Of a stretch of 64,000 nt of DNA, positions 17,265 to 24,819 are shown one piece after another. A program made the translations under genes and the position numbers. Origin of the DNA: Edaphocola flava. GTDB taxonomy: Bacteria > Bacteroidota > Bacteroidia > Chitinophagales > Chitinophagaceae. The notes beneath the pieces were generated by a model. The model saw nothing but the letters and a program-made list of their open reading frames with translations, had not been told where the DNA came from and ran no database searches. The DNA lies in contig NZ_SAIQ01000003.1 of assembly GCF_004118155.1 (NCBI RefSeq), positions 372,001 to 436,000 on the forward strand, given 5' to 3'. How positions within the stretch are numbered: the stretch's first letter is position 1; every line of letters starts with the position of its first letter.

Positions 17265-17415
17265 CCGCATGTAGTCAACTATTTTATTCGTCCTTTTGTC
17301 CGGCAACAAAAGGAACAAAAATGCCTTTGTTTTCATCAAGGCGAAAGGTAGCAAATAACTATAATTAGGCAACTAAAATATAACGCTAAATTTTGTTTCC
17401 TTTAAGTGGATACTC
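17259..17415 (+). repeat. Foldback intergenic repeat, copy B (intermediate form)
   Basis: Begins GAGTATCCGC (17259-17268) and ends GTGGATACTC (17406-17415), inverted copies with one mismatch. It contains the family hairpin GTCCTTTTGT...ACAAAAGGA and the tract TTTTCATCAAGGCG. It then jumps to the common right end (ATAACGCTAAATTTTG, CTTTAAG), lacking the central foldback of copies C and D. It has no coding content. Confidence 0.75.
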
Positions 17416-17439
17416 AGTTTTTATAAATTGAAAATAAGT

Positions 17440-19080
17440 TTAGAAGGGAACGTCACCGTCATCCGGAGGTGGTTTGAAACCTTTAAACTGGTTTCCTCCC
17501 ATTTGATCCTCATCATCAAAGTCTACAAAGTTATTGGCTTTGGACTGTAAGGTCTTAAATCCGCCGCTATCTGCACCACCCTGTGTATATACACCACTGT
17601 TGCCGAAATCGTCCGCATTTTGTATGCCTGTGAACGAAGAGCCACTATTGCCTCCCCATTCCTGCTCACCCTGCAATTCCACAAATTTCTGGTATTCCAG
17701 CTGGGCAACCAGTTTTACACTATCCAGGCGACCATTACGGTGCTTGGCTATATTGATATGTGTTTCTCCTTTTACGGTTTCGCCATGCTCATCATTACTG
17801 ATACCGTGGTATTCCGGACGATAGATGAACATTACCATATCGGCATCTTGCTCAATCGCGCCGGATTCCCTAAGGTCACTCAGCTGCGGGATCTTACCCT
17901 TATCACCGGAACGCGTTTCTACCGCACGGCTTAACTGAGACAGGGCAATGATCGGAATACTCAGCTCCTTGGCTAGCCCTTTCAGCTCTCGCGATATTTT
18001 GGAGATCTCCTGCTCACGGTTACCACCATCGCCGGTACCATGCATCAGTTGTAAATAGTCAATGATAACCAGCTGAATGTCATGCTTCACTTTGAGACGA
18101 CGGCACTTTGCCCTCAACTCAAAGATATTAAGACCTGCCTGGTCATCAAGGAATAAAGGTGCTTTTACCAGGCGATCCATACGCTCGGTAAGTTGTACCA
18201 TTTCATAGTCTTCCATTTTACCCCGGCTGATGCTCTCCAACTTCACTTCTGTTACCATACTCAGCAAACGCTTTACGAGCTGCGTATTGCCCATCTCCAA
18301 CGAGAATACAGCAACACCCTTAGGCTCAGGACTTAGCGCCGCATTTACCGCCAGATTGAGCGCAAATGCCGTTTTACCCACAGCGGGACGGGCGGCAAGA
18401 ATGATAAGGTCCGTTTTCTGCCAGCCACCGGTAATTTCATCCAGTGAAGGGAAGCCGGTCGGTACACCGGTAAGATCATCTTTCTTTTTACGGGCTTCTT
18501 CGATCTCATCCAGCGTACGTACCAGGATATCTTTGATCGATTCAGAATCTTTTTTCAGGTAGCTGTTCCCAATATCGAACAGGTCTTGCTCTGCTTTATC
18601 CAGCAGTTCAAACACATCCGTCTTATCTTCGTATGAATCCGCAACAATATCGCCTGCAATGCGGATCAGCTCACGCTGAATGTATTTCTGCATTACAATA
18701 CGGGCATGCGATATCACGTGAGAGCTGGTTACAACTGACTGCGTGATTTTCGTCAGCTGGTATGCACCACCAATCAGTTCCAGTTCGCCGGTACGGCGCA
18801 ATTCTTCCATTACCGTCAGCAAGTCGATCTCGGATTTTTTATCCTGTAACCGCTGTATGGAGGCATAGATAATCTGGTGCGCATTTACATAAAAGCAATC
18901 CGGTTTAGGCAGGATCTCCATCACATCCGAAAGCTTGTCTTTCTCCAGCAGAATGGCTCCTAGTACGGCTTCTTCGATCTCGCGCGCCTGTGGTGGGACC
19001 TTACCGTAAATAGCAGACGGATCTGTTGTGGCTTTTGACTTTCTTCCGGGATTCAGATTCTTTTTAACGTTCACATCCAT
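17440..19080 (-). CDS. dnaB: Replicative DNA helicase DnaB
   Basis: The hexameric helicase that unwinds DNA at the replication fork. The 546-residue protein has an N-terminal primase-interacting domain (PPQAREIEEAVLGA at about 29-42), a linker, and a RecA-like C-terminal domain with Walker A RPAVGKTAF (231-239), Walker B VIIDYLQLM (about 338-346) and SQLSRAVE. The C-terminal 80 residues are a low-complexity Gly/Gln/Asp tail ending in acidic DDGDVPF, longer than in E. coli. No intein interrupts it. The start is ATG 19078-19080. It is a single gene, and its upstream region holds the DnaA-box cluster. Confidence 0.97.
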   Translation of the reverse strand: MDVNVKKNLNPGRKSKATTDPSAIYGKVPPQAREIEEAVLGAILLEKDKLSDVMEILPKPDCFYVNAHQIIYASIQRLQDKKSEIDLLTVMEELRRTGELELIGGAYQLTKITQSVVTSSHVISHARIVMQKYIQRELIRIAGDIVADSYEDKTDVFELLDKAEQDLFDIGNSYLKKDSESIKDILVRTLDEIEEARKKKDDLTGVPTGFPSLDEITGGWQKTDLIILAARPAVGKTAFALNLAVNAALSPEPKGVAVFSLEMGNTQLVKRLLSMVTEVKLESISRGKMEDYEMVQLTERMDRLVKAPLFLDDQAGLNIFELRAKCRRLKVKHDIQLVIIDYLQLMHGTGDGGNREQEISKISRELKGLAKELSIPIIALSQLSRAVETRSGDKGKIPQLSDLRESGAIEQDADMVMFIYRPEYHGISNDEHGETVKGETHINIAKHRNGRLDSVKLVAQLEYQKFVELQGEQEWGGNSGSSFTGIQNADDFGNSGVYTQGGADSGGFKTLQSKANNFVDFDDEDQMGGNQFKGFKPPPDDGDVPF

Positions 19081-19211
19081 ATGGCCTAAGTGTTTTTTTC
19101 AGGTATACTAAGAGGAGTACCTTTTCATTTTTGGGATAGCGAAGGTAAGTTCAAAATCGCTAATAAAACCGCTTTAAAGGAAGTTTAATTTTCCAATCGT
19201 AGGTGCTCATC

Positions 19212-19315
19212 TTATGCACATAAAAGTAAGGTTATCAACTGCACTACCGCTCTTTTTAACATATTTATACCATTATACACATAAAATAAACATTATATCA
19301 ACATAGTTATCCACC
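19212..19315 (+). other. Cluster of DnaA-box-like 9-mers in an AT-rich spacer (possible origin element)
   Basis: Two exact TTATNCACA matches occur at 19212-19220 (TTATGCACA) and 19273-19281 (TTATACACA). Near matches are at 19232-19240 (TTATCAACT) and 19307-19315 (TTATCCACC). All have the same orientation and the DNA between is A/T-rich. It lies between dnaB and rpe, with no gene in 19081-19427. It could be an origin, a DnaA-titrating site or DnaA control of dnaB. The ribosomal genes to the left would be head-on to a fork starting here, which argues against a chromosomal origin. Confidence 0.35.
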
Positions 19316-19358
19316 ATATTAAAATCGCTCAGGGTATAGAGAAAGTACTTATTGAATT

Positions 19359-19392
19359 TTGATTTCATTCCCCGAAATAAGCTGTACCTTTG
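19359..19392 (+). promoter_or_regulatory. Promoter of rpe (TTG ... TACCTTTG)
   Basis: TTG at 19359-19361 and TACCTTTG at 19385-19392 with a 23-base spacer. The rpe ATG is 35 bases downstream of the -7 box. Confidence 0.65.
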
Positions 19393-19427
19393 CAGGCTAT
19401 TACAAACCATCAAATCCAACATACACA

Positions 19428-20075
19428 ATGGCTTTAATAGCACCTTCGATCTTATCGGCAGATTTCCTTCAGTTAGGCAAAGACGTAGATATGGTGAACA
19501 GCTCTGCAGCAGACTGGTTCCACCTGGACGTTATGGACGGCCGTTTTGTACCTAATATCAGCTTTGGACTGCCCGTGATCAGTGCGATCAGCAGACAGGC
19601 TAAAAAGACCCTGGACGTACACCTGATGATCGTGGAACCGGAAAAATATGTACAAGCATTTGCTGCTGCCGGTGCACACAACCTGACAGTACATATCGAA
19701 GCCAGTACTCATTTACACAGAACTATTCAAACCATTAAAGCAGAGGGTATGAAAGCCGGTGTTGCTGTAAATCCGCACACCCCTATTCACCTGCTGAATG
19801 ATGTTATTGAAGAACTGGACCTGGTATGCCTGATGAGTGTAAACCCGGGATTCGGCGGTCAGCAGTTTATTCCTCAGACCCTGAAAAAAATCCAGCAATT
19901 ACGCCAGCTGATCAATGATAGCAACAGCAATGCCCTGATCGAAATCGACGGTGGTGTAACGCTGAACAATGCTAAAACAATTATTGATGCCGGTGCAGAT
20001 GTACTGGTTGCAGGCAACACTGTATTTAATGCCGCAGATCCGATTGCGACTATTGCAGCGCTGAAACAATTATAA
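19428..20075 (+). CDS. rpe: Ribulose-phosphate 3-epimerase
   Basis: This TIM-barrel enzyme of the pentose phosphate pathway interconverts ribulose 5-phosphate and xylulose 5-phosphate. The 215-residue protein starts MALIAPSILSADF, with the metal-binding VHLMIVEPE region (His near 65), FHLDVMDGRFVPNISFG near 33-49, MSVNPGFGGQQFI (about 137-149) and the phosphate-binding EIDGGV (about 170-175). It is full length. The start is ATG 19428, because a longer in-frame start would lie upstream of the promoter box. It is monocistronic, closed by the hairpin at 20100-20128. Confidence 0.97.
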   Translation: MALIAPSILSADFLQLGKDVDMVNSSAADWFHLDVMDGRFVPNISFGLPVISAISRQAKKTLDVHLMIVEPEKYVQAFAAAGAHNLTVHIEASTHLHRTIQTIKAEGMKAGVAVNPHTPIHLLNDVIEELDLVCLMSVNPGFGGQQFIPQTLKKIQQLRQLINDSNSNALIEIDGGVTLNNAKTIIDAGADVLVAGNTVFNAADPIATIAALKQL

Positions 20076-20099
20076 TATTACTCGTTCTTATGGACATGA

Positions 20100-20128
20100 A
20101 AAAGGCCTGTACTATGTACAGGCCTTTT
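20100..20128. terminator. Bidirectional terminator between rpe and the saccharopine-dehydrogenase-like gene
   Basis: Arms 20100-20112 and 20116-20128, a perfect 13-bp stem with A-tract and T-tract on both sides. The genes on either side converge on it. Confidence 0.85.
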
Positions 20129-20144
20129 CTATAATTGGTATTTC

Positions 20145-21476
20145 TTAATCAACAATTTCCATAAATTCTACACCGCACTTCTTCAGTTCCTTCAGTATAG
20201 GCACATATACTTCCGGCATAACCGGTATATGCACACCAGTAAGGTACTTTGAAGGCAGTCCGTCCTGGATAATGCGTTTAGCCAGTATCGCCATAGGCAG
20301 ACCCACAGTCTTCGCCATCGCACTGAACAAACGGTTTTCGCCCTTCACTACGAGGTTAGATGTCAGCAATACCGGAACACCTTTACGCTCATATGCAACC
20401 TGGTGCTGCATTACCACCATGTCCTTATCCAGAACATGCAGGTTCCATTTATCTTCCAGTACATCCTGTATAATATCGGCAGAGCTGAACAGCCCCTGGC
20501 GTTTAATCTGCTTTTTGGTATCAAACATATCCAGCCATTCCAGCGCTTTCAATACCTTATCATCGATACCGTATTTTTCAGCAACAGCTATTTTGAAATT
20601 GTCTGTAATCGGGAGGTCTGTTTTGAAGGAGATCCAGTCTGCATAAGACTTTCCTGAAGTATCGAAAGCATCTTCTTCTGTAGTCAGTCCCATCTTGATC
20701 ACAAAGCTCCAGGCTTTAGAGAATGCAGGATGACGTAAAGTTGCTCTCATAAAAGTGCTGACCTCACTCAGGTCATACAAATCTACATATTTGAGAGAAT
20801 CGCGGTTGGGATAGTAACTTAAGGTACCCAGCCCTTCTACTTTAATCTTTTTATTATTGACATACAGCTGATCATAGTCCATCTTCTGCACCTTACCGTT
20901 TTCCATCCATTCGGCACCGGCCTTACCTGCCAGCACTACATTACGCGGGTTCCAGCTGATCTTGTAATGCCAAGGGTTATCATCGCTTTCCGGAGCAACT
21001 AATCCACCGCAGAAACTTTTAAAACTTTTGATATCTCCTGCAATTTTCTGAATGCTGTGAATGATCTGCATCGCGGACATATGGTCAATACCCGGGTCCA
21101 GTCCCATCTCACACATAAACAGCAGACCGGCTTCTTTTACGGCCTCATCCATGGCTTTAATTTCCGGAGAAACGTATGAAGAGGTAATGAGGTGTTTTTT
21201 ATATTTAAGGCAATCCTGCGCCAGAAGAAAATGCAGACTTGGGGGCAGCATGGATATCACCAGGTCGGAACCGGCTACCAATGCCTCTCTCTGCTCATTA
21301 TTGTGTACATCTATTGCCGCTGCAACACCTTTGGGGTGATTGTTGAGTTTTTCCGCGATAGCCTCAGCAGAAGCGTCCATTACCACTACTCTCCATTCCT
21401 GCCGTGCATTCTTCAACAAATAATCTATCAGATAGGATGATGATTTTCCTGCACCGGCTACTAGAATCGTTTTCAT
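20145..21476 (-). CDS. Saccharopine dehydrogenase family oxidoreductase
   Basis: The 443-residue protein has an N-terminal Rossmann fold starting ILVAGAGKSSSYLIDYL, then the family blocks DLVISMLPPSLHF (about 71-83), TSSYVSPEIKAMDEAA-like (about 97-111) and CEMGLDPGIDHMSAM (about 119-133), which belong to saccharopine reductase (LYS9) relatives. In bacteria such enzymes act in lysine breakdown or related amino-acid reductions, with NAD(P). No lysine-ketoglutarate reductase partner is visible nearby, so the reaction is inferred from family only. It is a single gene. Confidence 0.85.
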   Translation of the reverse strand: MKTILVAGAGKSSSYLIDYLLKNARQEWRVVVMDASAEAIAEKLNNHPKGVAAAIDVHNNEQREALVAGSDLVISMLPPSLHFLLAQDCLKYKKHLITSSYVSPEIKAMDEAVKEAGLLFMCEMGLDPGIDHMSAMQIIHSIQKIAGDIKSFKSFCGGLVAPESDDNPWHYKISWNPRNVVLAGKAGAEWMENGKVQKMDYDQLYVNNKKIKVEGLGTLSYYPNRDSLKYVDLYDLSEVSTFMRATLRHPAFSKAWSFVIKMGLTTEEDAFDTSGKSYADWISFKTDLPITDNFKIAVAEKYGIDDKVLKALEWLDMFDTKKQIKRQGLFSSADIIQDVLEDKWNLHVLDKDMVVMQHQVAYERKGVPVLLTSNLVVKGENRLFSAMAKTVGLPMAILAKRIIQDGLPSKYLTGVHIPVMPEVYVPILKELKKCGVEFMEIVD

Positions 21477-21612
21477 TATTTTTATGGTCTGTTTTAAAGA
21501 ATCTTTATTGATAGGAAATGAAACTCATTTGTAAATTTGCTGCAATTTCCCAAAAAGTATCCAAAAAAGGGCACTTTATTTCAAAAAAGTCTAAAATTCA
21601 AATAATCGCAAT

Positions 21613-22044
21613 ATGATCTGGCATGATGGCATACCTACTCTAGAGGCTGTAAACGAGATGTCCCGAAACACTCTGGGCGCTCACCTCAACATGATTTTTA
21701 CCGATATCGGAGCTGATTACATAACGGCCAGTATGCCGGTTAATCATACCACGCACCAACCTATGGGATTGCTGCATGGCGGCGCTTCTGCTGCCCTGGC
21801 AGAGACTGTAGGCAGCGTAGCCGGCTGGCTCTGTATCAATAAAGAAAAGCAAAACTGTGTAGGCCTGGAGCTGAACTGTAACCACATAAAAGGCAAAAGA
21901 GATGGTACCGTGTATGCTACGGCAAGGCCGCTGCACATCGGGGGCAGTACGCAGGTATGGGATATCAGGATTCTGGATGAACAGGATAAACTGATCTGTG
22001 TAAGCAGGCTTACGATTGCGGTGATCCGTAAAATTGCTCCATAA
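21613..22044 (+). CDS. Hotdog-fold thioesterase (PaaI/MenI-like)
   Basis: The 143-residue hotdog-fold protein hydrolyses acyl-CoA thioesters by family. It shows the signature LLHGGASAALAETVGS (about 54-69) with the conserved Gly-Gly helix start and acidic Glu, and CVGLELNCNHIKG (about 81-93). Its size fits PaaI-type enzymes of 130-145 residues. It could act as a 1,4-dihydroxy-2-naphthoyl-CoA hydrolase or a general salvage thioesterase. Gene context does not decide this. Its stop codon lies in the left arm of its terminator. Confidence 0.87.
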   Translation: MIWHDGIPTLEAVNEMSRNTLGAHLNMIFTDIGADYITASMPVNHTTHQPMGLLHGGASAALAETVGSVAGWLCINKEKQNCVGLELNCNHIKGKRDGTVYATARPLHIGGSTQVWDIRILDEQDKLICVSRLTIAVIRKIAP

Positions 22045-22075
22045 AAGATCGGGACTAATAGTCCCGATCTTTTAT
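22041..22075 (+). terminator. Thioesterase gene terminator, 16-bp stem including the stop codon
   Basis: Arms 22041-22056 and 22060-22075 pair perfectly with a 3-base loop. The TAA stop at 22042-22044 is part of the left arm. The foldback copy C follows. Confidence 0.88.
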
Positions 22076-22093
22076 AAAATCATCTATGTTTAT

Positions 22094-22420
22094 CTACTGA
22101 TCTTGGTAACCATATGTACGTCCTTTTGTCCGGCAACAAAAGGACCAAAAGTGCCTGTTTTCATCAAGGCGATTGCTAGGCACCGGCATTTTGTACCGTT
22201 GCGTGCTTTGATCGTCTGAGCTTAACGTATGGTCCGTTCGCTGCTCAGCGATCGCATCTCCAACCAAAATGACTATCGCTGTGATGAAAACAACAAGCGA
22301 TCCGTACAAAACAGATCGCTTAGAATGGCCTTATAAATCCGGCGTCAAGAAAATCATTGGCTCGGTTGACAAAGTCGGGAACCAAAAGAGTAATATTGGG
22401 TATTGCTTGCTAAATGCAGG
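22094..22420 (+). repeat. Foldback intergenic repeat, copy C (long form, degenerate ends)
   Basis: From 22110 to about 22375 it aligns almost base for base with copy D (34950-35215). Shared parts are the GTCCTTTTGT...ACAAAAGGAC hairpin, TTTTCATCAAGGCGATTGC pairing with its complement near 22275-22290, an inner CTGAGC...GCTCAG helix (22216-22221 with 22243-22248), the AAGCGATC...GATCGCTT hairpin and GCCTTATAAATCCGGCG. The terminal TIR seen in A, B and D is not clear here. Short reading frames on either strand are products of the repeat and are not genes. Confidence 0.75.
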
Positions 22421-22446
22421 TAATCAATTCCTTTGATTCTGTACAA

Positions 22447-23673
22447 TTAAGCATATTCCTGCATGGCTGCCTCCAGTGCACTCTCCTGGTCAAATAAAGA
22501 GACCAGTCTGCGGATTACATTTTCTACCTGAGCATCCGGACAACTCGCTCCTGAAGTGATCATTACCCTTAACGGATTTTTACCCATTGTATAATCTGCA
22601 GTTGTATGCTCCTGCTTATCTGATAATACGAAGTGACGGATATGCTCCTCGTCAATCAGGCAGGTTTCATTATTGATAAAATAGGTCGGTAATACCTCCT
22701 GGCAGAGCTCTACAAGATGAGAGGTATTGCTGGAATTGTATCCACCAATTACCAGGGCAATATCAGCCTCATGCTGCAGCATTTCCGTAACCGCATTCTG
22801 ATTGTCATTGGTAGCATAGCAGAGAGTATCCCGTGTATCGGCAAAATGGTTTTTCAGCAGATCGTCATCCAGCTGGTAATGCGTTTTAATGGTTTGTTTC
22901 AGGTATTCTGCAATACCTTGTGTATCGCTGGCCAGCATGGTAGTCTGGTTCACCACTCCGATACGGCTCAGATCTTTTGCTACTTCAAAGCCGTTTGAAT
23001 ATTGTCCTTTAAACTCTTCATAAAACTGCTCCTCCGGTAAGGCTCCGGTTATGTATTGCGCCAGTCGCTTTGTCTGGTTCATATCCTTCACCACTATGGT
23101 TGGTGTATTGGCTTTGCTATGAGAGAAGGTTGCCCTGGTCTCTTCATGATTCGGCTTGCCATGCACCACAATAGTGTAGCCCTCATTACCAATTTTCTCG
23201 GAGCGATTCCATACCTTTTCTACAAAAGGACAGGTCGTATTATACAGGGTTGGTTCGATTCCTTTTTCTTTCAGAATCGCCTCTATTTCAAGCGTGGTGC
23301 CGAATGCCGGTACAATCACGATATCATCTTTATGCAATTCATCCCAGGAAATCAGCTGGTTACCTTTGGTATCCATGATAAACTGCAGCCCTTCTGCGAG
23401 CAGATCAGCATTCACCTGCGGGTTATGGATCATTTCGCTGAGCAGGAATATACGCTTACCCACATTATCATGAATAGCCTTAAACGCAATCTCAATCGCA
23501 TTCTCCACCCCATAACAAAAGCCAAAGTGGCGGGCAAGGATAATCTCCAGTTTATTCAGCTTGAGTATACTGGGCGCAAAATCTTTCTTTAATTTATCCA
23601 GGCCTTTGCGATGTGCTTTAATGGAAGTGATGATCGGACTTCTGTAATGCAGGGGTACTTCAAATGATTTCAT
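22447..23673 (-). CDS. ispH: 4-hydroxy-3-methylbut-2-enyl diphosphate reductase
   Basis: The last enzyme of the MEP isoprenoid pathway: a [4Fe-4S] protein that reduces HMBPP to IPP and DMAPP. The 408-residue protein is the long form found in Bacteroidota and cyanobacteria. Cluster ligands are visible at Cys53 (HFGFCYGVENA), the TTCPFVEKVW Cys, and the C-terminal SGASCPD Cys. The HGKPNHEETRAT and VVNQTTMLASDT segments are typical. The start is ATG 23671-23673, only five bases after the minus-strand -7 box, so the mRNA is probably leaderless. The gene is monocistronic, and its upstream neighbour HU is divergent. Confidence 0.95.
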   Translation of the reverse strand: MKSFEVPLHYRSPIITSIKAHRKGLDKLKKDFAPSILKLNKLEIILARHFGFCYGVENAIEIAFKAIHDNVGKRIFLLSEMIHNPQVNADLLAEGLQFIMDTKGNQLISWDELHKDDIVIVPAFGTTLEIEAILKEKGIEPTLYNTTCPFVEKVWNRSEKIGNEGYTIVVHGKPNHEETRATFSHSKANTPTIVVKDMNQTKRLAQYITGALPEEQFYEEFKGQYSNGFEVAKDLSRIGVVNQTTMLASDTQGIAEYLKQTIKTHYQLDDDLLKNHFADTRDTLCYATNDNQNAVTEMLQHEADIALVIGGYNSSNTSHLVELCQEVLPTYFINNETCLIDEEHIRHFVLSDKQEHTTADYTMGKNPLRVMITSGASCPDAQVENVIRRLVSLFDQESALEAAMQEYA

Positions 23674-23678
23674 TGCTG

Positions 23679-23705
23679 CAAAGATAGGTTTTTCCGTGAT
23701 GACAA
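23679..23705 (-). promoter_or_regulatory. ispH promoter (TATCTTTG, minus strand) 5 bases before the ATG
   Basis: CAAAGATA (23679-23686) reads TATCTTTG on the minus strand, and CAA at 23703-23705 supplies a -33 TTG. Only CAGCA separates the box from the ATG, so transcription should start at or next to the start codon. Confidence 0.6.
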
Positions 23706-23797
23706 AAAGAGGCCAATTTTACATATATAAAAATAAACTATACCAGCATAATCAATCCTAGCAAGGGTTTTAATTAACAAAAAAATATAAAATAAAT

Positions 23798-23827
23798 TTG
23801 GTTATGAAGAAATATAGTCTATATTTG
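23798..23827 (+). promoter_or_regulatory. Promoter of the HU gene (TTG ... TATATTTG)
   Basis: TTG 23798-23800 and TATATTTG 23820-23827 with a 19-base spacer, an ideal Bacteroidota promoter. The leader to the ATG at 23875 is about 40 nt and A-rich. Confidence 0.75.
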
Positions 23828-23874
23828 CTATTAACAACAACAAAATTTTCATCATTTAAAAAACATAAAAGATT

Positions 23875-24159
23875 ATGAACAAAGCAGAATTAATCGACAA
23901 AATCTCCAAAGACGCTGGAATCACTAAAGTGCAAGCCAACGAAGCTTTAGATTCTTTTACAAGCAGCGTAATCAGTGCGTTAAAAGGTGGCGATAAAGTT
24001 ACTTTAGTAGGTTTCGGTACTTTCTCTGTATCAGAACGTTCTGCTCGTAACGGCCGTAACCCACAAACCGGTGCAGTTATCAAAATCAAAGCTCGCAAAG
24101 TTCCTAAGTTCAAAGCGGGTAAAGAATTCGCAACAAAAATCGGTGGTAAGAAGAAATAA
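23875..24159 (+). CDS. hup: HU family DNA-binding protein
   Basis: A small nucleoid protein that bends DNA as a dimer. The 94-residue product starts [16 protein letters not shown], and has the HU/IHF fold and signature [21 protein letters not shown] (quoted ends: GFGTF near 47-51, RNPQTG near 61-66) in the DNA-binding arm, plus a lysine-rich C-terminus ending GGKKK. Its length is typical for the family. A strong promoter and terminator make it a single-gene, highly expressed unit. HU and IHF cannot be separated with certainty by eye, but HU is the better fit. Confidence 0.95.
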   Translation: MNKAELIDKISKDAGITKVQANEALDSFTSSVISALKGGDKVTLVGFGTFSVSERSARNGRNPQTGAVIKIKARKVPKFKAGKEFATKIGGKKK

Positions 24160-24179
24160 TCTTACCCATTTACATACGT

Positions 24180-24215
24180 AACATGCGAAAAGCTTTTTGG
24201 AGTTTTTCGCATGTT
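24180..24215 (+). terminator. HU gene terminator
   Basis: Arms AACATGCGAAAA (24180-24191) and TTTTCGCATGTT (24204-24215), 12-bp perfect, with a 12-base loop. Confidence 0.75.
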
Positions 24216-24287
24216 GCATTTCATAGCAAGTATATCGCAGGCTGAAGAAGAATGCCAACATACTTTTTCTGTATCACCTTTTTTTTA

Positions 24288-24295
24288 TACATTTG
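24288..24295 (+). promoter_or_regulatory. -7 promoter box (TACATTTG) for the THX gene
   Basis: An exact TAnnTTTG match 33 bases before the ATG at 24329, after a T-rich stretch. Confidence 0.55.
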
Positions 24296-24328
24296 CACAA
24301 ATTTCATTAACGATTAAAATTTATTACC

Positions 24329-24436
24329 ATGGGCAGAGGTGACAACCGTTCTAAAAGAGGTAAAATTTCAAATGGTACATTTGGAGTTAACCGTCCGAAA
24401 AAAGCTAGAAATGCTAAAGCAAAAGCTAAAGCTTAA
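24329..24436 (+). CDS. 30S ribosomal protein THX
   Basis: This 35-residue, strongly basic peptide reads MGRGDNRSKRGKI, then SNGTFGVNRPKK, then an alanine/lysine tail. The pattern G-[RK]-G-D-x-[KR]-[ST]-[KR]-[KR]-G-K-I followed by G-x-x-G-x-x-R-P-[KR] is that of the THX peptide, which in Thermus fills a cleft in the head of the 30S subunit and is widespread in Bacteroidota. The gene has its own -7 box and terminator and lies between HU and a PspC-domain gene. It is short enough to be missed by length cut-offs. Confidence 0.88.
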   Translation: MGRGDNRSKRGKISNGTFGVNRPKKARNAKAKAKA

Positions 24437-24443
24437 TTTCCAT

Positions 24444-24487
24444 AAAAATCTTTCCTGAATAAATATTAATTTTAGGGAAGATTTTTT
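24444..24487 (+). terminator. THX gene terminator
   Basis: Arms 24444-24456 and 24474-24486 form a 13-bp helix with one G-U pair and a 17-base A/T loop, ending in a T run. Confidence 0.7.
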
Positions 24488-24506
24488 ATTTTAATCAAGC
24501 AGCATC

Positions 24507-24737
24507 ATGAAAAACCCGATTATAAGATTAAGGAGTTTTGTAGAATACCAGGCTTTCGGTGTATGCACCAAGCTGGGCGAAAAAATGGGCATCGCCTCTG
24601 GCAAGATCCGTTTATGGTTTATTTACATCTCTTTTTTAACACTGGGTTCTCCACTGATTATCTACATGATAATGGCCTTCATCCTCAATATGCGTCAATA
24701 CATCTGGCTGCGCCGACGCAATCCGCTCCGTGCCTGA
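24507..24737 (+). CDS. PspC-domain membrane protein
   Basis: The 76-residue protein has a PspC domain: a short N-terminal stretch, FGVCTKLGEKMGIASGKIRLWF (opening FGVCTKLGEKMG near 17-28), then one long hydrophobic segment (about 38-62) and a basic end RLRRRN-like. PspC domains sense or respond to envelope stress in enterobacteria, but stand-alone short versions in Bacteroidota have no proven role. It starts 20 bases after the THX terminator. No own promoter box is obvious, so read-through from the THX promoter is possible. Confidence 0.85.
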   Translation: MKNPIIRLRSFVEYQAFGVCTKLGEKMGIASGKIRLWFIYISFLTLGSPLIIYMIMAFILNMRQYIWLRRRNPLRA

Positions 24738-24783
24738 TTTATGATTTAAGGTTTCCTTAAGCAATTAGGCCATTATATTTCGT

Positions 24784-24791
24784 TACTTTTG
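24784..24791 (+). promoter_or_regulatory. -7 promoter box (TACTTTTG) for dedA
   Basis: TACTTTTG matches TAnnTTTG and lies 28 bases before the ATG at 24820. No TTG is visible at the -33 position. Confidence 0.5.
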
Positions 24792-24819
24792 CGCCGGATA
24801 AACCCTACTCATAAGGCTC

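Noticed and set aside
17440-19080. Intein or frameshift in dnaB
   Set aside because: The frame is uninterrupted, and Walker A and B spacing is normal for an intein-free DnaB.
22094-22309. Short minus-strand frame over foldback copy C
   Set aside because: It is a by-product of the repeat: similar codons arise in copy D, there is no promoter, and the DNA signal is the hairpin pairing.
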